Assembly (NCBI RefSeq): GCF_007004135.1
Contig: NZ_VJMG01000056.1
Span: 1 to 55,484, forward strand
DNA: 55,484 nt
Direction: 5' to 3'
Source: Affinirhizobium straminoryzae
GTDB taxonomy: Bacteria; Pseudomonadota; Alphaproteobacteria; Rhizobiales; Rhizobiaceae
The notes beneath the pieces are model-generated. The model did not search any database. It was not told the origin of the DNA and worked only from the letters and a program-made list of their open reading frames with translations. The stretch's first letter is position 1. The number at the start of each line of letters is the position of its first letter. Below are positions 32,566-41,596 of the stretch, one piece after another. Both the position numbers and the translations under genes were made by a program.

Positions 32566-34934
32566 GGGCGCTCTCCCGCCTGCGGCTCGGCCGCATACGG
32601 ATCGTTATCGGCCGGGCGCTGCGGCCCGCCGGCCCGGATGCGGATCAGCGCCAGGATGGCGAGCCCCGTGACCATCACCACCGCGATTTCGCCCAGCGTA
32701 TCCGTGCCGCGGAAATCGACGATGATGACGTTCACGACATTGGCGCCGTGGGCAATCACCTTGGAATAGGCGTTGAAGAACTCCGTCAGGCGCGCATCGA
32801 AAACGCCTTCCGTGGTTTTCAGCAGCAGCAGCGTGAAGCCGAGGCCGCAGGCCACCGCAATCGTTCCATCCATCAGCATCTGGCCGAGCGGGCGGCGGTC
32901 GGAGGGCGTCAGGCTGAGCCTGGTGATGGCCAGCGCCAGAATGACCACCGAAAGCGTTTCCACCATGAACTGGGTGAACGACAGATCCGGCGCGCCGAAC
33001 AGCAGGAAGATCACCGCCACCGCAAACCCCTGGATGCCGAGCGAGACAATGGCCGTCAGCCGGTTTTGTGCCCGCAGCACCGCGACGAGCCCCAGAAGCG
33101 CAATGGCGAAGAAGGCCCATTCGTGGATCGGCACGCCGGAGGGCATCCGCGGCATGGCCGGCCATTCGCCATAGACGAAGGGAGGCGCCAGCAGCGTCGC
33201 CGCCAGGATCAGGAAGGTGGCCGTCATGTAGAGGTCGAGCCGGCCCGGCTGGATCAGGCGGGTGATGCGCACCGAGAGGCGCACAAGGCCGGCAAGCGCC
33301 GCATCGAAGCCGCGATCCGGGCCCGGACCGATCGCCTCCACCACCTGCTGCATCAGGCCGCGCAGCCGGTCGATCTGCCCGTAAACAAGAAGGCCGAGCG
33401 CCACCGTCAAAAGCGAAAGCAGCAGCGGCACCCCGAGATGCGGAACGGTGGAAATGGTGACGGTGACCGGTTCCCCCTGCACCGCGCTTGCCATGGGCGA
33501 GGAGATGAAACGGTGGGCAACGGGTGAGAACAGGCCGGCCAAAAGGCCGAGTGCGGCAAGCGCCACCGGCCCCAGCCAGAGCAGCAGCGGCCTTTCATGC
33601 GCAGGCTTCGGCGTTTCGACCGGTCTGCCGACAAAGGGTTTCAGCCCCACGGCAAAGGCGAGCGCGAACATCAGCGCATTGCCGAGAATGGCCACCCCGC
33701 AAAACAGCAGGGCACGCGGATTGCCGCCGGCCAGCGCATAATAGATCTCCTCCTTGGCGAGGAAGCCGAAGAACAGCGGCAGGCCGCCCATGGAGAGCGC
33801 CGCAAGCAGCGCTGCGGCAAAGGTGACCGGCATCGCCTTGGCAAGGCCGCCGAGCCGCGTCACATCGCGGGTGCCGGCCTCGTGGTCGATGATGCCGGCC
33901 ACCATGAACAGCGCGCCCTTGAACAGCGAATGCGCCACCAGATAGAGCACGGCGGCCGTGACGGCATGCGGCGTATCGAACCCCGTCAGCATCACCAGAA
34001 GGCCGAGCGAGGCCATGGTGGTATAGGCAAGCATCAGCTTGAGATCGCTCTGGCGCAGGCCGAGAAAGGTGCCGGCGATCAACGTGATGCCGCCGGCGAA
34101 TGGCAGCAGGATTTCCCAGGCGGCCGTTCCCCCCAGCACCGGGTTGAGCCGCATCAGCAGATAGACGCCGGCCTTCACCATGGTGGCCGAATGCAGGTAG
34201 GCGGAGACCGGGGTCGGCGCCTCCATGGCATTGGGCAGCCAGGCATGGAAGGGAAACTGGGCAGACTTGGTGAAGCAGCCGCCCAGGATGAGCAACAGCG
34301 TCGCCAGGTAGAAAGGACTTTCGCGCACGCCCTCGCCGAAATGCACCAGCAACGACAGCTGCGTGACGCCGCTGACATTCCACAGGAAGATCAGGCCCGC
34401 CAGCAACAGCAGACCGCCGCCACCGGTGATGACGAGCGCCTGCAGGGCAGCCCGCCTCGCGGCTGCGCGCTGGTGATCGAAACCGATCAGCAGGAAGGAG
34501 GTGATCGAGGTCAGCTCCCAGTAGACGAACAGCATCAGGAAGCTGTCGGACACCACAAGGCCCAGCATGGCGCCCATGAACAGCAGGATGAAGGAAAAGA
34601 AGCGGCCCTGCTGCGGATGACCTTTCATGTAGCCGCCGGCATAGAGCACGATCAGCGTGCCGATGCCGGTGATCAGCAGCGCGAAAGTGAGCGACAGGCC
34701 ATCGAGGAACCAGGAGAAGGACAGGTTGAAACTGGGCGCCCAGGCATAACCGCCCGTCACCACTTCCCCCGCCGACACCTCCGGCAGGAAACCGGTGAAG
34801 AAAAGAAAGGAGAGCGCGGGCGCAAGACACAGCAACCAGGCGGCCCGGTGGCCGAGATGACGTGTCAGAACGGGTGCCGCCAAAGCCGCAACGAAAGGCA
34901 GAAACAGGCAGACCAGGGTCAGTTGAGCGATCAT
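32562..34934 (-). CDS. mrpA: Na+(K+)/H+ antiporter subunit A
   Basis: A 790-residue NuoL-like subunit with about 20 membrane helices. The SFSWFLDGLSLTFALLITGIG start, HAWLPNAMEAPTPVSAYLHSATMVKAGVYL core and C-terminal MrpA/MbhE-like segments (IVSLGIQGFAVAVIFLLFGAPDLSFTQF) are conserved. Start ATG 34934 has GGGAGGAA directly upstream; the longer 34967 frame lacks one. First gene of mrpABCDEFG, a group 1 complex that exchanges Na+ or K+ for H+, supporting pH and salt tolerance; in Sinorhizobium the pha system is needed for symbiosis. Confidence 0.92.
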   Translation of the reverse strand: MIAQLTLVCLFLPFVAALAAPVLTRHLGHRAAWLLCLAPALSFLFFTGFLPEVSAGEVVTGGYAWAPSFNLSFSWFLDGLSLTFALLITGIGTLIVLYAGGYMKGHPQQGRFFSFILLFMGAMLGLVVSDSFLMLFVYWELTSITSFLLIGFDHQRAAARRAALQALVITGGGGLLLLAGLIFLWNVSGVTQLSLLVHFGEGVRESPFYLATLLLILGGCFTKSAQFPFHAWLPNAMEAPTPVSAYLHSATMVKAGVYLLMRLNPVLGGTAAWEILLPFAGGITLIAGTFLGLRQSDLKLMLAYTTMASLGLLVMLTGFDTPHAVTAAVLYLVAHSLFKGALFMVAGIIDHEAGTRDVTRLGGLAKAMPVTFAAALLAALSMGGLPLFFGFLAKEEIYYALAGGNPRALLFCGVAILGNALMFALAFAVGLKPFVGRPVETPKPAHERPLLLWLGPVALAALGLLAGLFSPVAHRFISSPMASAVQGEPVTVTISTVPHLGVPLLLSLLTVALGLLVYGQIDRLRGLMQQVVEAIGPGPDRGFDAALAGLVRLSVRITRLIQPGRLDLYMTATFLILAATLLAPPFVYGEWPAMPRMPSGVPIHEWAFFAIALLGLVAVLRAQNRLTAIVSLGIQGFAVAVIFLLFGAPDLSFTQFMVETLSVVILALAITRLSLTPSDRRPLGQMLMDGTIAVACGLGFTLLLLKTTEGVFDARLTEFFNAYSKVIAHGANVVNVIIVDFRGTDTLGEIAVVMVTGLAILALIRIRAGGPQRPADNDPYAAEPQAGERP

Positions 34935-35123
34935 TTCCTCCCGCCGATGCGTCGGATTCTTGGACAAGGTCTCCGGCGCCGGCCGAGAGGTGCCAGCTTA
35001 CTTAAGGCATGCTCACCGCTGCCTCAATGTTTTTAGACAGAATTCGACGCAGCTCCGTTCTTTATGAGCGCGTCGTGAACACCTATCTGAGGTGACAGAA
35101 ACCGGAAACCTGCGAGGAACGCC

Positions 35124-35528
35124 ATGCAAGACAGCAAGCTGAAGATCGAGAAGACGGAGGCCGAATGGCGCGAGCAGCTGACGGCGGAGCAATATCGCAT
35201 CCTGCGCCAGAGCGGCACCGAGCGGGCATTCACCGGCCCCTACTGGAACAGCAAGGAGAAGGGTCTCTATCGCTGCGCCGGCTGTGACGAGCCGCTGTTT
35301 GTCTCCGACACCAAGTTCGATTCCGGTTGCGGCTGGCCGAGCTATTTCGCGCCCGTCAAGCCGGATGCGGTTGTGGAACTGCGCGACACCTCGCACGGCA
35401 TGGTGCGCACCGAAATCCGCTGCGCGACGTGCAACGGTCATCTCGGCCATGTCTTCCCCGACGGCCCGCCGCCGACCGGCCTGCGCTACTGCATCAACGG
35501 CCATGCCATGGTGTTCGAGGCCCTTTGA
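35124..35528 (+). CDS. msrB: Peptide methionine-R-sulfoxide reductase
   Basis: A 134-residue cytosolic enzyme reducing methionine-R-sulfoxide in proteins. Zinc is held by C51, C54, C100 and C103; the catalytic Cys is C123 (RYCINGHA) and the SGCGWPS loop contains C69. GAGGAA lies ten bases before ATG 35124. It is divergent from mrpA, and monocistronic. Confidence 0.93.
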   Translation: MQDSKLKIEKTEAEWREQLTAEQYRILRQSGTERAFTGPYWNSKEKGLYRCAGCDEPLFVSDTKFDSGCGWPSYFAPVKPDAVVELRDTSHGMVRTEIRCATCNGHLGHVFPDGPPPTGLRYCINGHAMVFEAL

Positions 35529-35772
35529 GCGAGCGGGATCGCTGAGCGACGGGCACGGGGGCGCGCGGTTGAGGCCGGCCGGCGGATACCGGACACGCTT
35601 GCGGCGAAGGGCCGGCACGGCAACGGAGCGACCGGAATCCCGGCCTGACGGCGGCATCCCGGCCGCCCGCACACACAGACTGTTGGGGACACCATAGTTC
35701 GACCTTCGCCGAAACATCCGGACACGAATGGGCGATAGGGTGCCGGCGACAGCCACAGGAATCGACACCCCG

Positions 35773-36669
35773 ATGCCCGAAAAGACAAGTCTCGCCCGCG
35801 AACTCCTTCTTCTTCTGCTCCTCGCCACCTGCTGGGGATCGGCCTATACCTTCATCAAGGTGGGGATCGAGACGATCCCGCCGGTGACGCTGATTGCGGC
35901 GCGGACCCTGATTGCCGGGGCCCTGCTTGTCGCGATCCTGCGGCTGCGCGGGCTTTGCCTGCCGAAGGATCGCGCCGTCTGGGGGCGTTTCCTTGTGCAG
36001 GCCTGCCTCAACAGCGCAGTACCCTTCACGCTGATCGCCTGGGCGGAGCAGAGCGTGGATGCGGGGCTTGCCGTCATTCTCAATTCGCTGACGCCGGTGG
36101 TGACCTTTCTGATCACCGCCTTCGTGACCCGCCACGAGGCGGTTTCCAGCCGCAAGCTGGCGGGTGTCGTTGCCGGCCTGACCGGAGCGAGCCTGATCAT
36201 CGGGGTCGGTGCGCTGAACGGCCTGGGGCGTGATGTGCTGGCGCAGCTTGCCGTGGTCACCGCCACCGTCTGCTACGCCTGCGCCGCGATCTACGGCAAG
36301 AATTTCAAGGGTCTCGACCCGATGATGCCGGCGGCCGGCTCGCTGATCTGCGGGGCAGCGCTGCTGCTGCCCGCCAGCCTCGTCATCGACCATCCCTGGA
36401 CGCTCAGTCCCTCGCCCTCTTCGCTTGTGGCGCTGCTCGCGCTCTCGGCCTTCTCCACCTCCCTCGCCTTCGTCATCTATTTCCGGCTGGTGCACACGCT
36501 GGGTTCGGTCGCCACCACCTCGCAGGCCTATCTGCGCGTGCCGATCGGCGTCGCAATCGGCGCCATCTTTCTCGGCGAGCGGCTGTCGCTCAGCAGCTGG
36601 ATCGGTCTTGCCTTCGTGATGGTCGGCGTGATCGCCATGACGCTGCCCGGCCGCCGGGCAGAAGCCTAG
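35773..36669 (+). CDS. EamA/DMT-family transporter
   Basis: A 298-residue protein with ten membrane helices in two EamA repeats (LLLLLLLATCWGSAYTFIKVG; ATTSQAYLRVPIGVAIGAIFLGE). Probable metabolite exporter; substrate unknown. Start ATG 35773 (MPEKTS), the one nearest the first helix, with AGGAA about a dozen bases upstream. Confidence 0.82.
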   Translation: MPEKTSLARELLLLLLLATCWGSAYTFIKVGIETIPPVTLIAARTLIAGALLVAILRLRGLCLPKDRAVWGRFLVQACLNSAVPFTLIAWAEQSVDAGLAVILNSLTPVVTFLITAFVTRHEAVSSRKLAGVVAGLTGASLIIGVGALNGLGRDVLAQLAVVTATVCYACAAIYGKNFKGLDPMMPAAGSLICGAALLLPASLVIDHPWTLSPSPSSLVALLALSAFSTSLAFVIYFRLVHTLGSVATTSQAYLRVPIGVAIGAIFLGERLSLSSWIGLAFVMVGVIAMTLPGRRAEA

Positions 36670-36787
36670 GTGCGCTTGTCAGGACGCGGGGCCAGGGTGG
36701 TGCGCCGCATGCCGGATGGTGGGCCACCACGCCATGGCGCGGCGCGTCCTGGCGGCGCGCCAGCCATTGGCAACCGGGTCGGAAAGC

Positions 36788-37783
36788 TCACGGTCGGCCA
36801 TCCAGCAGGCGCTGCCCGAGCAGAGCCACAAAGCTGTCGCTGAACCCTTGCGACACGAAGGTTTGTGTATCGAAATCACTGCACCGCCCAACATAGGGCC
36901 GGGTACTGAGATAGGCCTCGCAGACCGCCTGCTTCGTCTCCGGACGCAGCCAGTGCATGTCGTCCAGAAGCTGCCGGTGGCTGTCGCGGCCTCCCGCGAC
37001 CAGACGGCGCACCATCGCTTCCGACAGCGCGAATGGCGGCTTTGGTCCCTTATAGTTCAGCAGAGCGTTCAGCCTGAACTCGACCTCGGGCTCGTGCGTG
37101 CGGCGTCCGAACATCTCCCGGTTCCCGAGCAGCAGCCGCAGAACCTCAGCGCTGGACGCGACATTCAGGTCCTCGGGGTAAACGAAATCGCCCGATGTGA
37201 TGTCCAGGAAGTCGAGAAGACAGGGAATGGGGCCCTGCGAGATATCGGCGACATAGGCCTGCTTCAGCCTGCGCAGCTGTTTCCACTGATCCAGTCCGGC
37301 CTTGTAATCGACAAAGCCGATCGAGTCACACCAGTCGCCGACCGTCTCATATTCCCAGCAGCCCCATTGCCACCAGCCGGCATTGGCCCAGTCTACGGGC
37401 GGACGGGTGAGCATGAAGACGCGAACCGGCACGCCGAGGTCATCAAAGATCGTCGCAGAGGACGGATCGATCCCGAGGTTCCAAAACCCTTCATTGCTGA
37501 TGATAACGCTCTCATCGCCATCGAAAATGTCGGCAATCTGCCTCAACCCCTGGCCAAGCTGCTCGACCCAGTCGAAGGCGACATAGCTGGCGGCATAGCC
37601 GAACACGGAATGCCTGCCCGCCTCCGCCAGTTCCTCCCCATGCAGCACCGCCCCGTTGTTATCGAGACAGGCATAGACATAGGTGCGGCCCCCCGCAGCC
37701 ATCACCGGATTGAGCGACAGGAACCCCTGCACCGTACTGCTGGCGCATTTGCTGGCGCCGATATGAACAATCAGCTCTCTCAT
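36788..37783 (-). CDS. Sulfotransferase-like P-loop protein
   Basis: A 331-residue soluble protein. Residues 6-20 (VHIGASKCASSTVQG) resemble the PAPS-binding loop of sulfotransferases (usually GxxKtGTtslq), and a later VFMLTRPPVDWANAGWWQW segment resembles the 3'-phosphate-binding RxPxxxxxS-type region. The lysine is present but the loop is atypical, so transfer activity is uncertain. Start ATG 37783 (MRELIVH) with GAGGAC upstream. Codon use is less GC-rich than neighbours, suggesting transfer. Could modify surface polysaccharide or lipid; neighbours do not help. Confidence 0.55.
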   Translation of the reverse strand: MRELIVHIGASKCASSTVQGFLSLNPVMAAGGRTYVYACLDNNGAVLHGEELAEAGRHSVFGYAASYVAFDWVEQLGQGLRQIADIFDGDESVIISNEGFWNLGIDPSSATIFDDLGVPVRVFMLTRPPVDWANAGWWQWGCWEYETVGDWCDSIGFVDYKAGLDQWKQLRRLKQAYVADISQGPIPCLLDFLDITSGDFVYPEDLNVASSAEVLRLLLGNREMFGRRTHEPEVEFRLNALLNYKGPKPPFALSEAMVRRLVAGGRDSHRQLLDDMHWLRPETKQAVCEAYLSTRPYVGRCSDFDTQTFVSQGFSDSFVALLGQRLLDGRP

Positions 37784-38209
37784 GTGTCCTCGGGCGGGAA
37801 ATGGCAGAGCGGCCTCGCAACGCCATTCCGACGGGATCGACATTCACCGCAGACACGATGAGCCGACCGCCGGTTGTGAAAAATTCAAGAGCGCTGCCGT
37901 CCGCCTGTCAAGACCGGTTGTGCTGCATCAGTCGCGCGACAGTCCGTTGCAAGCAACGCCCATTGGGTCAGGGCGGAGGGCTGCCGCAAACCGGCTTGCC
38001 CGCCGCAGTTTTTGAGCGGCGGAAAGCCGTCGCCGACAACCGACCATGACGCGTTTTTATGATTATGATTCGTAAAAATTATAGGCAAGAGAGGATGAAG
38101 AGAAATCACACCCGACCGTTTCACACATCTCGGGGTGCCGATCCGGGGACATTGACTGGCACGGCAAGGGCCGGTCAGGGCGCACTTTGCGTCGCGGGGA
38201 CACGTCCCC
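37784..38209. other. Intergenic region between sulfotransferase-like and GNAT genes
   Basis: About 425 bases. It includes an inverted repeat (CCGCCGC at 38000-38006, GCGGCGG at 38016-38022, with a T-rich loop) and an AT-rich stretch around 38050-38090. No gene is supported; frames through it look like shadows. Confidence 0.35.
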
Positions 38210-38731
38210 TCACAGGGGTCGCGACACCTGCAGTTCCATGCAGGCAAGATCCAGCCAGCGGCCGAATTTCATGCCAACCTCGCGGTGGATGCCGACAAGG
38301 CGAAAGCCAAGCCCCTCGTGCAGGCGTATGGAGGCGGCATTGCCGGCCTCGATGCAGGCCACCATGACATGGACATTGCCCGCCACGGCTCGTTCGACGA
38401 GCGCGCGCATCAGCGCAGCGCCGATGCCGGCGCCCCTGTGGTCACGATGCACATAGACAGAATGCTCCACCGTATGGCGGAACCCTTCGAACGCGCGCCA
38501 GTCGCCATAAGAGGCATAGCCGGCGACGCGACCGTCAACCTCTGCCACCAGCACCGGAAAGCCGCGCGCCTGGCGCGCACCAAACCACTGACGACGATTG
38601 TCCAGATCGACCTGCGTTTCGTTCCAGATCGCCGTCGTGTTGGCGACGGAATCGTTGTAAATCTCCATGACAGCCGCCAGATCGGCCTCGCCCGCATCCC
38701 GAATGATCACACCGGCCCTCATACTTTCCAT
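38210..38731 (-). CDS. GNAT acetyltransferase, Pat/Bar-like
   Basis: A 173-residue acetyltransferase. Acetyl-CoA binding is in VYVHRDHRGAGIGAALMRALVERA (the RxxGxG/A loop), and the sequence (DAGEADLAAVMEIYNDSVANT at the start, RLHEGLGFRLVGIHREVGMK near the end) resembles phosphinothricin N-acetyltransferases that detoxify phosphinothricin or methionine sulfoximine. The true substrate is unknown. ATG 38722 (MRAGV) is an alternative start; neither has a strong binding site. Confidence 0.85.
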   Translation of the reverse strand: MESMRAGVIIRDAGEADLAAVMEIYNDSVANTTAIWNETQVDLDNRRQWFGARQARGFPVLVAEVDGRVAGYASYGDWRAFEGFRHTVEHSVYVHRDHRGAGIGAALMRALVERAVAGNVHVMVACIEAGNAASIRLHEGLGFRLVGIHREVGMKFGRWLDLACMELQVSRPL

Positions 38732-38886
38732 TATAGTGTACTTATCGTTTCACATAACAGACGACCCATGCGCCGGTCCAGATGGACGCTTCACAGCCCG
38801 GATGTTTTCGGGCAGCGCCTGATGCCCAGGCGCCGCGTCAAGGCAATGCGCCGCGATACGCCGGCAGCGGAGGATGCGGGAACGGG

Positions 38887-39555
38887 TCAGGCGCCGGGCG
38901 ACGTCAGGCTGAAACAGGTCAGCACCGCCGAATAATGCACGGCGGCGGCGGCCACCACGAAGGCATGCCAGATGGCGTTCTGGAAGCGCAGCCGCTCCCA
39001 CACGTGAAAGATCACGCCGAGCGAATAGATCACCCCGCCGATGACGATCAGCCAGAGCGTGATCGGCGGCAGGAGTTCGGAAAGGTGCGGCACCACGACG
39101 ACGCCGCTCCAGCCCATGCCGAGATAGAGCAGGATGGCCAACCGGTCGTAGCGGCCGGGAAAGACGCATTTCACGGTGATGCCGATCAACGCCATGCTCC
39201 AGACAAAGATCAGCATCGACAGCACAAGCGGATCGGAGGCGCCACGCTGCAGGAAGGGCGTATAGGTGGCGGCGATCAGCACGAAGATCGCCGAATGATC
39301 AAAGCGGCGCAGCAGCCATTTGGTGCGCGAATGCGGCCAGATATTGTAGGTGAAAGAGACCGAGAGGCACAGGACAAGGCCGAGACCATAGGTCCAGGCG
39401 GCGGCAAGCTGACCATAGCTGGACCAGACAGTGGCATAGAAGATCAGCGCGGTCACGCCGATCAGCGCAAACACGATACCGATGCCGTGCACCACGCCAT
39501 CGGCGACGATCTCGTGAAAGTCATAGGTTCGGCCGAAGCGGAACAGGTCGCTCAT
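38887..39555 (-). CDS. Hemolysin III/PAQR-family membrane protein
   Basis: A 222-residue inner-membrane protein with seven helices. HEIVADGVVHGIGIVFALIG and FTYNIWPHSRTKWLLRRFDHSAIFVLIAATYTP carry the conserved His/Asp of the family (PF03006), which is thought to bind metal. Start ATG 39555 (MSDLFRF) has GGAGG nine bases upstream. Monocistronic; role in membrane homeostasis inferred. Confidence 0.88.
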   Translation of the reverse strand: MSDLFRFGRTYDFHEIVADGVVHGIGIVFALIGVTALIFYATVWSSYGQLAAAWTYGLGLVLCLSVSFTYNIWPHSRTKWLLRRFDHSAIFVLIAATYTPFLQRGASDPLVLSMLIFVWSMALIGITVKCVFPGRYDRLAILLYLGMGWSGVVVVPHLSELLPPITLWLIVIGGVIYSLGVIFHVWERLRFQNAIWHAFVVAAAAVHYSAVLTCFSLTSPGA

Positions 39556-39684
39556 GCAATGCATCCTCCGTCTCGTGCAAAATGCAGGTCCGGGGTGAAA
39601 ACGCAACGGGCCGAAGCCCGCTCCATCATCACATTGCATTGTGTTCCGTTAAGACTTTTTGACAGTGATGCGGCGGCCGCCGCA

Positions 39685-40005
39685 TCACGCCTCGCTCATG
39701 CAGTCGCTGCACAGGGCAGCGTGTGGCACGGCCGCCAGACGCGCGTCGGAAATCGGTTCGCCGCAGCGGGCGCAGCGGCCGAAGGTGCCGGCCTCGATTC
39801 GCCCCAGCGCTGCCTCGATCGCCGCCAGTTCCTTCTGGCCGGCCTCGCCCAGCCCCTCCAGCACCTCGTCATTATTGCGCTCGATGGCGCGGTCGTCGTC
39901 ATCGGGATTGCCGGGCTGGTCGAGGTCGTGCTCGATCTTCGTGAGCCTTCGGTCCAGTTCGGCGCGGCGCGTTTCCAGAACGCGCCGGTAGTGATCGGTC
40001 TCCAT
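39685..40005 (-). CDS. DksA/TraR-family C4 zinc-finger protein
   Basis: A 106-residue protein: helical coiled coil with acidic tip (DDDDRAIERNNDEVLEGLGEAGQKELAAIE), then a C4 zinc finger (CARCGEPI...CSDC). It resembles short DksA paralogues that act on RNA polymerase. The 14-base gap to the preceding uspA-type gene implies one operon. Confidence 0.85.
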   Translation of the reverse strand: METDHYRRVLETRRAELDRRLTKIEHDLDQPGNPDDDDRAIERNNDEVLEGLGEAGQKELAAIEAALGRIEAGTFGRCARCGEPISDARLAAVPHAALCSDCMSEA

Positions 40006-40019
40006 GTCCTGTCTCCCGC

Positions 40020-40430
40020 TCAGCGATCCACCAGCACCGAGCACTTGGCGTGGCGCACCACGCGGTCGGCGGTGGCGCCGATGAAGTAGTTCGAGAAGTC
40101 GGGGACATGCGAGGCCAGCACGATGAGATCCGCCCGGTTGGCCTCCGCCGCAGCCAGAATTTCATGCGCCGGACCGCCCTGGCGGATCTCGATGGCCGCG
40201 TCGATGCCGAACCGGTCGCGCAGCGCCGCAAGCTTCTGGCTGGCATCCGTGCGCGCCTGCGCCACCAGATCCGTCGGGACATCGATCGCCAGATAGCCCG
40301 GCAGCTCCTCCACCACGTTGACGATGGTGATCTTGCCGCCGGCATCCAGCAGGGTGGCAGCCTTTTCAAGGATGCGCTCGCCTCTTTCGAGCTGGGCCAT
40401 GTCCACGGCAACGACGATGGATCTGTACAT
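40020..40430 (-). CDS. Universal stress protein (UspA family)
   Basis: A 136-residue protein with the Usp fold: MYRSIVVAVDMAQ strand, and GGPAHEILAAAEANRADLIVLASHV, close to but not identical with the ATP-binding G-2x-G-9x-G(S/T) loop, which ends in VRHAKCSVLVD. Start ATG 40430. Pairing with a DksA-like gene suggests a stress-response operon. Confidence 0.88.
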   Translation of the reverse strand: MYRSIVVAVDMAQLERGERILEKAATLLDAGGKITIVNVVEELPGYLAIDVPTDLVAQARTDASQKLAALRDRFGIDAAIEIRQGGPAHEILAAAEANRADLIVLASHVPDFSNYFIGATADRVVRHAKCSVLVDR

Positions 40431-40622
40431 GTTGGTCTCCCGGATCGTTTGAATGCAGGCAGTTTCCACCCGCAAGGGGTGGTGTGCCTTGAGCAAGGTC
40501 AAATCGGCCGGACACCATCGTCTTCTTTTATCGAACGAAGTTTCGTCGGATCGACATCTATATTGAACGCGCGCGCACGCCTATATCCGGTTCAGACCTC
40601 CTGCCCCGGAAAGCCAACCGTC

Positions 40623-41495
40623 ATGACCGATACGAGCGCCCCTGCCCCCTCCTTCGCGCTGACGCGCCCCGCCCACGTGGATACCGCGCATCTGGTCGTC
40701 GAGGATCTCGACCGCGTCTCAGGCTTCTACCGCGACATCATCGGGCTGACGCCGATCGAGGGATCGGCGAGCGGCCAGGTGCTCGGCGTCTCCGGCGTGC
40801 CGCTGCTGACGCTGTCGACGGACAGGACGGTGGCACGCGCCCCGCGCACGGCGGCAGGCCTGTTCCACACCGCCTTCCTGGTGCCGAACCGCCGCGCGCT
40901 TGGCGCCTGGCTGGCCCATGCCGCCCATGCCGGCGTGCGTCTCGACGGCGCCTCCGACCATCTGGTCAGCGAGGCGATCTATCTCTCCGACCCCGAGGGC
41001 AACGGCATCGAGATCTACCGCGACCGCACGCCGATGGAATGGACCTATCTTGCCGATGGCACGGTGCAGATGGCGACCGACCGGCTGGACCTGCAGGCGC
41101 TCTATGACAGCGCGCCGAAGGGTGCCTGGGGCGGCATGGAGGATGGAACGGCAATCGGCCATATCCACCTGCAGGTCGGCAACATTCCGGAAGCAGACAG
41201 CTTCTATCGCGATGTTCTGGGCCTCAAGATCATGGCGCGCTATCCGGGCGCGAGCTTCTTTGCGACCGGTGGCTATCACCACCATGTGGCGGCCAACATC
41301 TGGAACAGCCGCGGCGCCGGCACGCGCAGCACCGGCATGACGGGCCTTGCCAACTACACGCTGAAGTTCAACGACCCGGCCGAACTCAAGCGCGCGCTTG
41401 CCAGCCTGGAGCGGCTGGAGATTGCCGCCACCCGCGGCGCCGGCGGCTGGTCGCTGAAGGATCCCTGGGGCATCGGCCTTACGCTCTCGGCCTGA
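40623..41495 (+). CDS. VOC-family two-domain dioxygenase-like protein (CatE-type)
   Basis: A 290-residue protein with two glyoxalase/extradiol domains (DTAHLVVEDLDRVSGFYRD and HIHLQVGNIPEADSFYRDVLGLK). Metal ligands would be a His in IGHIHLQV, a His in the GYHHHVAANIW loop and a late Glu. It resembles catechol-2,3-dioxygenase CatE and related ring-cleavage or glyoxalase enzymes; substrate unknown. Start ATG 40623. Confidence 0.8.
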   Translation: MTDTSAPAPSFALTRPAHVDTAHLVVEDLDRVSGFYRDIIGLTPIEGSASGQVLGVSGVPLLTLSTDRTVARAPRTAAGLFHTAFLVPNRRALGAWLAHAAHAGVRLDGASDHLVSEAIYLSDPEGNGIEIYRDRTPMEWTYLADGTVQMATDRLDLQALYDSAPKGAWGGMEDGTAIGHIHLQVGNIPEADSFYRDVLGLKIMARYPGASFFATGGYHHHVAANIWNSRGAGTRSTGMTGLANYTLKFNDPAELKRALASLERLEIAATRGAGGWSLKDPWGIGLTLSA

Positions 41496-41596
41496 CGCTC
41501 TCCGCCTGAGGCCACGGCCTTTCTGGTCCGTCCGGCGGGCAGTCCGGAACCGGCGCAACTCTCGCGCGTTATGGCGGCGCAAGAGGGACCCCGGAC

